DNA from: ATZT02 sp964639395 | GTDB lineage: Bacteria; Actinomycetota; Actinomycetes; S36-B12; UBA5976 | DNA length: 30,479 nucleotides | Reading direction: 5' to 3' | Assembly: GCA_964639395.1 (NCBI GenBank) | Contig: CAZXCT010000006.1 | Coordinates: 1-30,479, forward strand | Shown here: in pieces, positions 16,042 through 23,419 of the stretch | Numbering within the stretch: the first letter of the stretch is position 1 | Layout: every line of letters begins with the position of its first letter | The notes under the pieces: model-generated | The model's input: only the letters and a program-made list of their open reading frames with translations | Told to the model about the DNA's origin: nothing | Databases searched by the model: none | Position numbers and translations under genes: made by a program

Positions 16042-16577
16042 GTTGGTATTGGATCGTTCTTTTAGTTTTTGTCGCAGTGGTGCTACGCAGTTCTCCGATT
16101 GAGCAAAGACTAAGAAATCTAAATTTTGAAAGATCTCGCAAAAAATTAATTGAACTTTCGCCGCTTAAGGTTTCTAATTTGGATCAAACTATGGTGTTAG
16201 GAATTATCGCAAGCTCAATGGTGGCCGGGGCTGCCCCGCAAATTGCAATTAAAGCTGGATTAAATTTTTTACCTAAGGCAGCCCAAACTCCTTATTTAGC
16301 AAAACTCGATGGTATGAAAACCAATAAATCTCAAGACTTCTTGATGAAAAATCTAGATTTTATTTTGCAAAGTGTAGATAACGGCAATCAAGTGGCGGCA
16401 GCGCTAGTTAATAAAATCGAAATTTTTCAATCTCACCATAAAAATAATCTACAAGTAAAAATAAAAAAGGCGGAAATTTGGATGCTGGCTCCGTTGGGGG
16501 TGTGTTTTTTACCAACCTTTGTCTTGTTAACAATAATTCCACTTTTGGCTTCTATGTTGGGTAATTTCTTTAATTGA
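16038..16577 (+). CDS. tadC: TadC-like inner-membrane platform protein (type II secretion F family)
   Basis: The protein has 179 residues. An N-terminal helix (about 1-13) precedes a short F-type helical domain and a C-terminal membrane segment (about 148-175). The sequence DNGNQVAAALVNKIEIFQS in the second part resembles the F-domain repeat, and the segment before the last helix, KIKKAEIWMLAPLGVCFLPTF, is typical of TadC. It is half the length of proteobacterial TadC, as in other actinobacterial loci. It is the last gene of the ssd-tadABC unit. Immediately after its stop come two DnaA-box-like sequences and then the pilin genes. Confidence 0.82.
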   Translation: MSWYWIVLLVFVAVVLRSSPIEQRLRNLNFERSRKKLIELSPLKVSNLDQTMVLGIIASSMVAGAAPQIAIKAGLNFLPKAAQTPYLAKLDGMKTNKSQDFLMKNLDFILQSVDNGNQVAAALVNKIEIFQSHHKNNLQVKIKKAEIWMLAPLGVCFLPTFVLLTIIPLLASMLGNFFN

Positions 16578-16601
16578 TATCCACAGCCCAAGTTATCCAC
16601 A
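16577..16601 (+). promoter_or_regulatory. Two DnaA-box-like sequences between tadC and the pilin gene
   Basis: ATATCCACA at 16577-16585 has one mismatch to the DnaA box TTATCCACA. An exact copy lies at 16593-16601, in the same orientation and 16 bp apart, about 1.5 helical turns. Both are followed by G, giving the shared 8-mer ATCCACAG. They start at the tadC stop codon and precede an A+T-rich leader of the pilin operon. Confidence 0.45.
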
Positions 16602-16643
16602 GAAACCGATGAGCACTAGAAAAAAATTTTTAAAAAGCGCAAA

Positions 16644-16653
16644 GTAGTACTAC
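16644..16653. repeat. 10-bp perfect palindrome upstream of the pilin gene
   Basis: GTAGTACTAC is its own reverse complement. It lies 32 bp before the DUF4244 pilin ATG, between A-tracts, where a promoter or operator would be expected. No clear -10/-35 pair could be assigned around it. Confidence 0.35.
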
Positions 16654-16684
16654 GCAAATCGCGTCAAAAAAATTAAGGGGAGAC

Positions 16685-16864
16685 ATGAAACAGCAATTAC
16701 TAAAAGTAATTTCTAACACGCATGGTGCAACTACTGCGGAATATGCAGTTGCTACAGCAGCAGCCTGCAGTATGGGCGGAGTGCTTTATAAGTTAATTAC
16801 TAGCCCATCAGTGCACGCACTTTTAGCAGATTTAGTGCGCTATGGCATGAGAATAATTTTCTAA
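16685..16864 (+). CDS. Flp-type small pilin / DUF4244 protein
   Basis: A 59-residue frame opens 3 bases after an AAGGGGAG ribosome site. The product begins with a basic leader MKQQLLKVISNTHG, followed by ATTAEYAVATAAA. That is a type IV prepilin-like cleavage site after Gly14, with the conserved Glu at +5 of the mature protein, then a hydrophobic helix. The GATTAEYA pattern is characteristic of the DUF4244 proteins encoded in actinobacterial Tad loci (Rv3656c-like). It is the likely main pilin subunit, secreted and assembled by TadABC. A dedicated prepilin peptidase is not in the window. The gene is easily missed because of its length. It ends 1 nt before the TadE-like start. Confidence 0.85.
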   Translation: MKQQLLKVISNTHGATTAEYAVATAAACSMGGVLYKLITSPSVHALLADLVRYGMRIIF

Positions 16865-16865
16865 T

Positions 16866-17255
16866 ATGAAGCGGATTGGGCGTAAGGGGATACTAAAACA
16901 TTGGCGCTTACGCCCTGCCCTTAATCAAAGTGGTGCGGTAACTGCAGAAACCGCTTTAGGTATTACCTCACTATCGACATTTTTAGTTTTTGCTATTTTC
17001 ATGATCAGTTATGTGTCAAATCATTTAATGGTTACAGATGCAGCAAGAACTGCCGCACGCCTAGTTGCGCGTGGTGAGAGTGAGCGAGCAGTTCGCTACG
17101 CAGTAGAAATTTTGGCACCAGAAAGTCAAGTCTTTATTGATTATCAATTTGACAGCGCAATTGTTGAAGTGATTGCCCCTGAAAATCCAAAAATTATTTG
17201 GTATTTACCCAGACCTAGAGCAGAGGTCGCAGCATATTTAGAAAGTAGTTGGTAA
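16866..17255 (+). CDS. TadE-like pseudopilin
   Basis: The protein has 129 residues. A basic N-terminal leader (1-23) is followed by a prepilin-like site SGAVTAETAL with cleavage expected after Gly23 and Glu28 at +5. A membrane helix spans about 29-52. The small extracytoplasmic domain starts VTDAARTAARLVARGE (56-71), which is typical of TadE proteins. TadE-type minor pilins prime or regulate assembly of Flp pili. It starts 1 nt after the DUF4244 pilin and abuts the next pseudopilin gene with no gap, so the three form one transcript. It corresponds to Rv3655c in the mycobacterial locus. Confidence 0.85.
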   Translation: MKRIGRKGILKHWRLRPALNQSGAVTAETALGITSLSTFLVFAIFMISYVSNHLMVTDAARTAARLVARGESERAVRYAVEILAPESQVFIDYQFDSAIVEVIAPENPKIIWYLPRPRAEVAAYLESSW

Positions 17256-17630
17256 ATGAAACATTTAAAAAACGAAAAAGGTGCAACATCAATTCTAGTT
17301 TTAACAATGATCTTTATGATTTTTTCTTTGACGAGTGTGATTTTGCTTTATGGCTCTGTGCTAAAAGCGCACCGACAAGCGGGGGCGATCGCAGATCAAG
17401 CGGCTTTAGCTGCGGCGAATCAATACTTAGATCAAGCGCAAATGTGTCCCAAGGCCGCAGCCATGGCGTATTTGAATCAAGCCAAGCTGACGAACTGCCA
17501 AATCTTTGAAAGTGGGGTGGCAGTTGAGATTTCGCTGCCTTTGAATCCGGTGCAGCAACAATGGCTAAATTTTGTCGGAAATCCCCAAGAATCAATAAAA
17601 ATATCATCGCGCGCCGGATGGGCTTCGTAG
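17256..17630 (+). CDS. TadE/TadG-like pseudopilin (Rv3654c-like)
   Basis: The protein has 124 residues. A short basic leader (MKHLKNEKG) is followed by ATSILVLTMIF, a hydrophobic helix (about 10-32), and an extracytoplasmic domain. That domain begins AHRQAGAIADQAALAAAN and contains two cysteines (Cys54 and Cys71). The length and the ADxAALAAA pattern match the small TadE-like proteins of the actinobacterial secretion/helicase neighbourhood. Unlike its two upstream partners it lacks the Glu at +5 after the predicted Gly9 cleavage site. It directly abuts the TadE-like gene. The DEAD/DEAH helicase that often follows in other Actinobacteria is absent here. Confidence 0.8.
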   Translation: MKHLKNEKGATSILVLTMIFMIFSLTSVILLYGSVLKAHRQAGAIADQAALAAANQYLDQAQMCPKAAAMAYLNQAKLTNCQIFESGVAVEISLPLNPVQQQWLNFVGNPQESIKISSRAGWAS

Positions 17631-17743
17631 TATCTAACTAAGGCTGGTGTTTACTTAAATACAGAGTCAGGTTGGTCCGCACGCTTTGTGGGCCGCCCTT
17701 CTGTCTAGACTCCATCAGAAACGAACCCTAAGGGAGACAAGCC
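17631..17743. other. Intergenic leader before the pyrophosphatase gene
   Basis: This 113-bp gap must contain the promoter and leader of hppA. A GC-rich imperfect stem (around 17673-17698) could fold, but has no U-run and is not a clear terminator. No consensus promoter could be assigned. The ribosome site AAGGGAG lies at 17730-17736. Confidence 0.4.
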
Positions 17744-20083
17744 GTGTCCAAAGTTTTGATTGCCGCAGGTGCTGCTGACGTAGCGCTTACAGCTGAAGGT
17801 CGCAATACTGTTTTATTAGTAGCTGCGATTTCGATTGCCGCACTGATAGTTGCTGCGGTCTTTGTACGTCAAGTTTTATCAGCAGGCCAAGGCACTGCAA
17901 AAATGCAAGAAATTGCCGCCGCCATTCAAGAAGGCGCTTCGGCTTACTTAGCAAGACAATTTAAAACCTTAGGCGTTTTTGTTGTCATTGTTTTCTTTTT
18001 ACTATTTATATTGCCGGCAAACTCTCAAGCCGAGCGAATTGGTCGCTCCATCTTCTTCTTGGTAGGTGCAGTATTTAGTGGATTTACCGGTTATCTCGGA
18101 ATGTGGCTCGCGGTACGCGGAAACGTACGCGTAGCAGCCGCCGCAAAAGATGGCGACGAACAAGCGGCTATCCGAATTGCCTTTCGCACTGGCGGTGTAG
18201 CGGGTATGACGACCGTTGGCTTAGGGCTATTAGGTGCCTCGATTGTGGTTTTAGTTCACTCAGGTGAAGCACCAAGAGTGCTTGAAGGATTTGGCTTTGG
18301 CGCAGCATTGTTAGCGATGTTCATGCGTGTTGGTGGAGGTATCTTCACAAAAGCAGCAGACGTCGGCGCTGACTTAGTAGGAAAAGTTGAACAAGGAATT
18401 CCAGAAGACGATCCACGTAACGCTGCCACGATCGCAGACAACGTTGGTGACAACGTAGGCGATTGCGCCGGTATGGCAGCAGACTTATTTGAGTCTTACG
18501 CCGTTACTTTGGTGGCTGCTTTGATTTTAGGTAAAGCGGCACTGGGTTCACTTGGTTTAGTGTTTCCATTAGTTATTCCAGCAATTGGTGTACTAACAGC
18601 AATCATCGGTATTTTTGCTGTGAGCCCACGCAAGAGTGATAAGAATGCAATGAACGCGATTAATCGCGGCTTCTTTATCTCAGCTGCGGCTAGTGCAATT
18701 TTGGTTTCGTTGGTTTCTTTCTACGTATTGCCAAGTTCATTCTCACAACTAGCAGATGCGGCATATGTTGCCGAACGGTTAGGTTTATCAACTGCTGAGA
18801 TGGACGCAGCAAATCCAAGATTTATTGCAATTGGTGCAGTTTTAATCGGTATCGTGCTAGCGGCATTGATCCAGTTATTAACTGGTTACTTCACTGAAAC
18901 TAATCGCAAACCTGTGGATTCAATTGCAGAAGCTTCACAAACTGGCCCAGCCACAGTTATTTTGGCGGGTATTGCAATTGGTTTAGAATCTGCGGTTTAT
19001 TCAGCACTATTAATTGGTGCAGCAGTCTTTGGTGCTTATCTATTAGGCGCTGGTTCGATTGTGCTTTCACTATTTGCAATTGCATTAGCCGGAACCGGAT
19101 TATTAACAACCGTGGGCGTAATTGTTTCTATGGATACCTTTGGCCCAGTTTCTGATAATGCGCAAGGCATTGCAGAGATGAGCGGTGACGTTAAAGGTGA
19201 AGGCGCACAAGTACTTACCAGCCTCGATGCCGTAGGTAACACCACTAAAGCAATTACAAAAGGTATCGCCATTGCGACTGCAGTATTAGCCGCAACCGCA
19301 CTATTTGGTGCTTACCGCGATGCAATCACTGAAGCCGCAATAAATGCTGGCTTAGTTGCCTCTGATGCAATGGGTGACCTACAAAACTTAGGTCAGTATC
19401 TTGGATTTTTGGATGTATCAAATCCACGTAACCTAGTTGGCTTAATCATTGGTGCATCTGTTGTGTTTTTATTCAGTGGCTTAGCGATCAGCGCAGTAGG
19501 ACGTGCCGCTGCAGCTGTGGTCTTTGAGGTTCGTCGTCAATTCCGTGAGAACCCAGGAATCATGACCGGTGAAACCAAACCTGAATACTCAAAAGTGGTT
19601 GACATTGTTACTCGCGATTCACTTCGTGAATTGGCAACACCAGGTTTGTTAGCAGTGTTTGCCCCAATCGCAGTTGGATTCGGACTTGGCGTTGGTGCAC
19701 TCGGTGCATTTTTAGCCGGAGCAATTGCCTCAGGTGTTTTGATGGCAGTGTTCTTGTCTAACTCTGGTGGCGCTTGGGATAACGCAAAGAAATTTGTAGA
19801 AGACGGTCACTACGGCGGCAAGGGCTCAGAAGCACATGCGGCAACAGTAATTGGTGACACAGTTGGCGATCCATTTAAAGATACCGCTGGACCAGCAATT
19901 AACCCGCTACTTAAAGTTATGAACTTAGTTGCGCTATTAGTTGCTCCAGCAGTTGTGCAATTGTCAATTGGTGCCGGTGCAGACGCTGCAATGCGTTACT
20001 CACTAGCAGCAATTAGCGTGGCGATAATTGTGCTAGCCGTCTGGAACTCAAAGCGCAAAAGTATTTCAATTACTGCTAGTTAA
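17744..20083 (+). CDS. hppA: Membrane-bound proton-pumping pyrophosphatase (K+-independent type)
   Basis: The protein has 779 residues from a GTG start after AAGGGAG. It is a polytopic membrane enzyme (about 16 helices) that hydrolyses pyrophosphate and pumps ions across the cytoplasmic membrane. The substrate site motifs are DVGADLVGKVEQGIPEDDPR (206-225) and DNVGDNVGDCAGMAADLFES (232-251). The C-terminal counterpart is DTVGDPFKDTAGPAINPLLK. At the diagnostic site it reads GNTTKAIT, with Lys502 and Thr505 in place of the Ala/Gly of K+-dependent enzymes, so it belongs to the K+-independent H+-pumping class. It would save energy by using the PPi from biosynthesis, including acetate activation by acsA. 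It stands alone between the tad locus and topA. Confidence 0.95.
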   Translation: MSKVLIAAGAADVALTAEGRNTVLLVAAISIAALIVAAVFVRQVLSAGQGTAKMQEIAAAIQEGASAYLARQFKTLGVFVVIVFFLLFILPANSQAERIGRSIFFLVGAVFSGFTGYLGMWLAVRGNVRVAAAAKDGDEQAAIRIAFRTGGVAGMTTVGLGLLGASIVVLVHSGEAPRVLEGFGFGAALLAMFMRVGGGIFTKAADVGADLVGKVEQGIPEDDPRNAATIADNVGDNVGDCAGMAADLFESYAVTLVAALILGKAALGSLGLVFPLVIPAIGVLTAIIGIFAVSPRKSDKNAMNAINRGFFISAAASAILVSLVSFYVLPSSFSQLADAAYVAERLGLSTAEMDAANPRFIAIGAVLIGIVLAALIQLLTGYFTETNRKPVDSIAEASQTGPATVILAGIAIGLESAVYSALLIGAAVFGAYLLGAGSIVLSLFAIALAGTGLLTTVGVIVSMDTFGPVSDNAQGIAEMSGDVKGEGAQVLTSLDAVGNTTKAITKGIAIATAVLAATALFGAYRDAITEAAINAGLVASDAMGDLQNLGQYLGFLDVSNPRNLVGLIIGASVVFLFSGLAISAVGRAAAAVVFEVRRQFRENPGIMTGETKPEYSKVVDIVTRDSLRELATPGLLAVFAPIAVGFGLGVGALGAFLAGAIASGVLMAVFLSNSGGAWDNAKKFVEDGHYGGKGSEAHAATVIGDTVGDPFKDTAGPAINPLLKVMNLVALLVAPAVVQLSIGAGADAAMRYSLAAISVAIIVLAVWNSKRKSISITAS

Positions 20084-20104
20084 TCAAGGAGTAAAAAAGT
20101 AACT

Positions 20105-22768
20105 ATGGCCGTCTCTTCAGGTCAAAAACTGGTAATTGTTGAATCGCCAGCCAAGGCGAAAACAATCCAGAAATACCTGGGGGACGGCTTTGTAGTTGAA
20201 GCCAGCGTTGGCCACATTAGAGATCTACCGCAACGTGCGGCAGAAATTCCGGCTGAAGTAAAAAAACAAAAATGGTCTTCACTTGGTGTCGACATTGAAA
20301 ATGACTTTTCACCTTTATATGTAGTTGATTCAGCCAAAAAACCGAGAGTAAGTGATTTAAAAAAAGTATTAGCTAACGCAGATGAACTGTATTTAGCAAC
20401 AGACGAAGACCGCGAAGGTGAAGCCATTGCATGGCATTTAATGGAAGTGCTTCGCCCGAAAGTCCCGGTCAAGCGGATGGTGTTTAATGAAATAACTAAA
20501 GAAGCAATCCAAAAAGCCGCTCAATCCACTCGTGATATCAATCAGAATTTAGTTGACGCGCAAGAGGCACGGCGCATTGTTGATCGACTTTTTGGCTATC
20601 AAGTCTCACCAGTTTTATGGAAGAAGGTTGCGCGCGGCTTATCTGCAGGGCGTGTGCAATCAGTTGCAATACGACTTGTGGTTGAGCGTGAGCGAGAGCG
20701 AATTGCTTTTAGATCAGCGGGATATTGGGATATTGATGCAGTATTTGATCCACAAAGTTTTTCAGCACGATTAAGTTTGGTTAGCGGCAAAAAAGTCGCA
20801 CAAGGTGGGGATTTTGACGATTTAGGTAAATTAACAAAAACAGATTTAGTCTTACTCTCAGAAGATGAAGTTAATGCTTTAGTTACAAATCTAACTGGTC
20901 AAAAATTTAAAGTTCGCGATGTCACCTCACGTCCTTACACTCGCTCACCACAACCTCCGTTCATGACATCCACCATGCAACGCGAAGCCAGTAATCGATT
21001 GGGTTGGAACGCACAGCGCACAATGCGAGTTGCGCAAGGGCTCTACGAACGCGGTTACATCACTTACATGCGTACCGACTCCACAACTTTGTCAGAAACG
21101 GCAATAAATGCCGCCAGAAAACAAGCCAAAGAATTATTTGGTGAAGATCACGTAGCCGCTCAACCAAGACGTTATGAACGTAAAGTAAAAAATGCGCAAG
21201 AAGCACACGAAGCGGTAAGGCCGGCGGGTGATGTGTTTCGTACTCCAGCTGAAGTAGCCGGTGAACTTCGTGGGGATGAATTTACTTTGTATGAAATGAT
21301 TTGGCGCCGCACGGTGGCATCACAAATGACAGATGCTCGCGGAACCACTAGCACTGTAAAAATTATTGCTACTAGTAAAGACAATCAAGAAGTTGAGTTT
21401 TCTGCGAGTGGAACTGTTATTGAATTTGCTGGTTTTAAAGCAGCGTATGAATCTGGTGGCTCTGAAGATGCTGATAGTGAAGAAGAAGAGCGCCGCTTAC
21501 CGCAATTAAAAGCCGGCGATGAGGTAAACCCAATTTCGTTAACGCCTTCTGGTCACACCACGTCCCCTCCCGCTCGCTATACCGAAGCATCGCTAGTTAA
21601 AGAACTAGAAAGTAGAGGAATCGGCCGCCCCTCTACCTATGCATCAATTTTAGGAACAATTGTTGATCGTGGTTATGTAATTCGTAGAGGTCGCGCCTTA
21701 GTGCCGTCATGGACTGCTTTCGCTGTCGTGCGCTTACTTGAAGAGCACTTTAAAGATTTAGTTGATTACGGATTTACCGCTCGCATGGAAGAAGAACTTG
21801 ACCTAGTTGCTAACGGCCAACTACCAAGAAGTCGCGCCTTAGAGGATTTTTATTACGGGACTAAAGACGATGATGATTTTCCGGGATTAGAAAAGTTAGT
21901 TAATCAACTCGGTGAAATCGACGCTAAAGAAAATTCCTCGTTTCCGATTGGCGACAGTGGAATTGTTTTAAGAGTCGGAAAGTTCGGCCCATATTTACAA
22001 CGAGGTGAAGACGAAAGAGCTTCGGTACCACCAGATTTAGCACCCGATGAATTAACTCCAGAAAAAGCCGAAGCAATTTTGATTGCACCTTCCAGCGACC
22101 GTGAGCTAGGGGTACATCCTGAGACAGGTTTGACCATAATGGTAAAAACCGGTCGTTACGGCCCTTACGTAACTGAAATACTTCCAGAAGATACAAAAGA
22201 AAAACCAAAAACTGCCTCACTATTTAAATCAATGGCACCCGAAACAATTACTTTTGAAGATGCATTGCAATTGATGTCACTACCAAGAATTATCGGAAAA
22301 GATCCTAAAGATGGCGAAGTCATTCAAGTACAAAATGGTCGCTATGGCCCCTACATGTCTAAAGAAAAAGACACCCGCTCATTAGAAGCAGAAGAAGAAA
22401 TTTTCACAATTAATTTAGAAGAAGCACTTGCAAAATTTGCCGAGCCAAAACGCAGACGCGGTGCAGTTGCTAAGCCACCACTTAAAGACTTTGGTGAAGA
22501 CCCCAACACTGGTCGCAAAATGGTTTTGAAAGAAGGTCGTTTCGGGCCTTACGTAACAGATGGCGAGACAAACGCTGGGTTGCGTCCGGGTGATGTAATT
22601 GAAGAAATTACTGCTGATCGTGCTAGTGAATTATTGTTTGAACGTCGGGCACGTGGCCCAGTTGAAAAGCGTCCACGCAAAAAGGCAGCTGCCAAGAAAT
22701 CCGCTAAACCGGCAAAGAAAAAGAAGACTGGTGAATCAACCAAACAGTCGGTTGAGGCATCCTCTTAA
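20105..22768 (+). CDS. topA: DNA topoisomerase I
   Basis: The protein has 887 residues. The Toprim domain starts LVIVESPAKAKT (9-20) with Glu13, and continues with the metal-binding D-x-D-x-E at Asp100, Asp102 and Glu104. The nucleophile is Tyr321 in GYITYMRTDST (317-327). The C-terminal part (about 590-830) contains four topo C-terminal repeats, recognisable by GRYGPYV or KFGPYL strands, instead of zinc fingers. It ends in a Lys/Ala-rich basic tail (about 850-880), as is usual in Actinobacteria, where the tail aids processivity. It relaxes negative supercoils. AAGGAG is present 14 bases before the ATG. tmk follows after 2 nt, so replication genes topA, tmk and holB form an operon. Confidence 0.97.
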   Translation: MAVSSGQKLVIVESPAKAKTIQKYLGDGFVVEASVGHIRDLPQRAAEIPAEVKKQKWSSLGVDIENDFSPLYVVDSAKKPRVSDLKKVLANADELYLATDEDREGEAIAWHLMEVLRPKVPVKRMVFNEITKEAIQKAAQSTRDINQNLVDAQEARRIVDRLFGYQVSPVLWKKVARGLSAGRVQSVAIRLVVERERERIAFRSAGYWDIDAVFDPQSFSARLSLVSGKKVAQGGDFDDLGKLTKTDLVLLSEDEVNALVTNLTGQKFKVRDVTSRPYTRSPQPPFMTSTMQREASNRLGWNAQRTMRVAQGLYERGYITYMRTDSTTLSETAINAARKQAKELFGEDHVAAQPRRYERKVKNAQEAHEAVRPAGDVFRTPAEVAGELRGDEFTLYEMIWRRTVASQMTDARGTTSTVKIIATSKDNQEVEFSASGTVIEFAGFKAAYESGGSEDADSEEEERRLPQLKAGDEVNPISLTPSGHTTSPPARYTEASLVKELESRGIGRPSTYASILGTIVDRGYVIRRGRALVPSWTAFAVVRLLEEHFKDLVDYGFTARMEEELDLVANGQLPRSRALEDFYYGTKDDDDFPGLEKLVNQLGEIDAKENSSFPIGDSGIVLRVGKFGPYLQRGEDERASVPPDLAPDELTPEKAEAILIAPSSDRELGVHPETGLTIMVKTGRYGPYVTEILPEDTKEKPKTASLFKSMAPETITFEDALQLMSLPRIIGKDPKDGEVIQVQNGRYGPYMSKEKDTRSLEAEEEIFTINLEEALAKFAEPKRRRGAVAKPPLKDFGEDPNTGRKMVLKEGRFGPYVTDGETNAGLRPGDVIEEITADRASELLFERRARGPVEKRPRKKAAAKKSAKPAKKKKTGESTKQSVEASS

Positions 22769-22770
22769 GT

Positions 22771-23418
22771 ATGACTTTCGGAAAACTCGAATTTAGCCCT
22801 TCCGATCGTTCGGCTGGGATTTTTATAGTTTTTGAAGGTGGGGATGGCGCTGGCAAGTCCACCCAAATTGAAAAGTTAGCGCAATATTTACGCGAACAAA
22901 AAAAAGAAATTGTAGTAACCCGCGAGCCAGGCGGTACCGTGATGGGCAAATCAATTAGAGATTGGCTTTTAGAGCAAACCGAAGTTGAAGTTGATCCTAA
23001 AACTGAAGCATTACTATTTGCGGCCGATCGCGCTCATCATATCCACACCTTAATAAAACCAGCTTTAGATTTAAACCAAATTGTAATTTGCGATAGACAC
23101 ATTGATTCATCAATTGCTTATCAAGGCGTAGCGAGAAATTTAGGAATAGAAAATATAAAAAGTATTTCACTTTGGGCAGTTAATGGGATCACACCTGATT
23201 TGGTAGTGGTGCTAGATATAAGTGTTACGGCAGGACAAGCCCGACTAAGTCATAAAGATCGACTAGATCGCGAATCAACGCAATTTCATGAGAAAGTAAA
23301 TCAAGCATATTTAGCGCTTGCTAAATCAAATCCAGAAAAATATTTAGTGGTAGATGCTGAATTACCTATTGACGAGATTCACGAAAAAATAATAAATCGA
23401 GTAGCAAGTTTAATTTGA
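22771..23418 (+). CDS. tmk: Thymidylate kinase
   Basis: The protein has 215 residues. The P-loop is EGGDGAGKST (22-31), then TREPGGT (50-56), and a CDRHIDSSIAYQG stretch (107-119), where the usual DRY is DRH. The lid region SHKDRLDRES follows further down. It phosphorylates dTMP to dTDP with ATP in the cytosol for DNA synthesis. The sequence before residue 15 is not conserved in the family, so an internal start is possible, but ATG 22771 is the first after topA. holB begins 1 nt after the stop. The tmk-holB pairing is conserved in many bacteria. Confidence 0.95.
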   Translation: MTFGKLEFSPSDRSAGIFIVFEGGDGAGKSTQIEKLAQYLREQKKEIVVTREPGGTVMGKSIRDWLLEQTEVEVDPKTEALLFAADRAHHIHTLIKPALDLNQIVICDRHIDSSIAYQGVARNLGIENIKSISLWAVNGITPDLVVVLDISVTAGQARLSHKDRLDRESTQFHEKVNQAYLALAKSNPEKYLVVDAELPIDEIHEKIINRVASLI

Positions 23419-23419
23419 T

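Noticed and set aside
13218..16601. Chromosomal replication origin, suggested by DnaA-box-like sequences
   Set aside because: No dnaA, dnaN, gyrB or rpmH genes nearby, only three boxes spread over two gaps, and no clear unwinding element.
17673..17698. Stem-loop terminator after the tad locus
   Set aside because: The stem has a bulge and is not followed by a U-run, so it was not called a terminator.
22549..22743. Antisense frame within the Lys/Ala-rich tail of topA
   Set aside because: A shadow of the repetitive basic tail, with no start signal or family resemblance.
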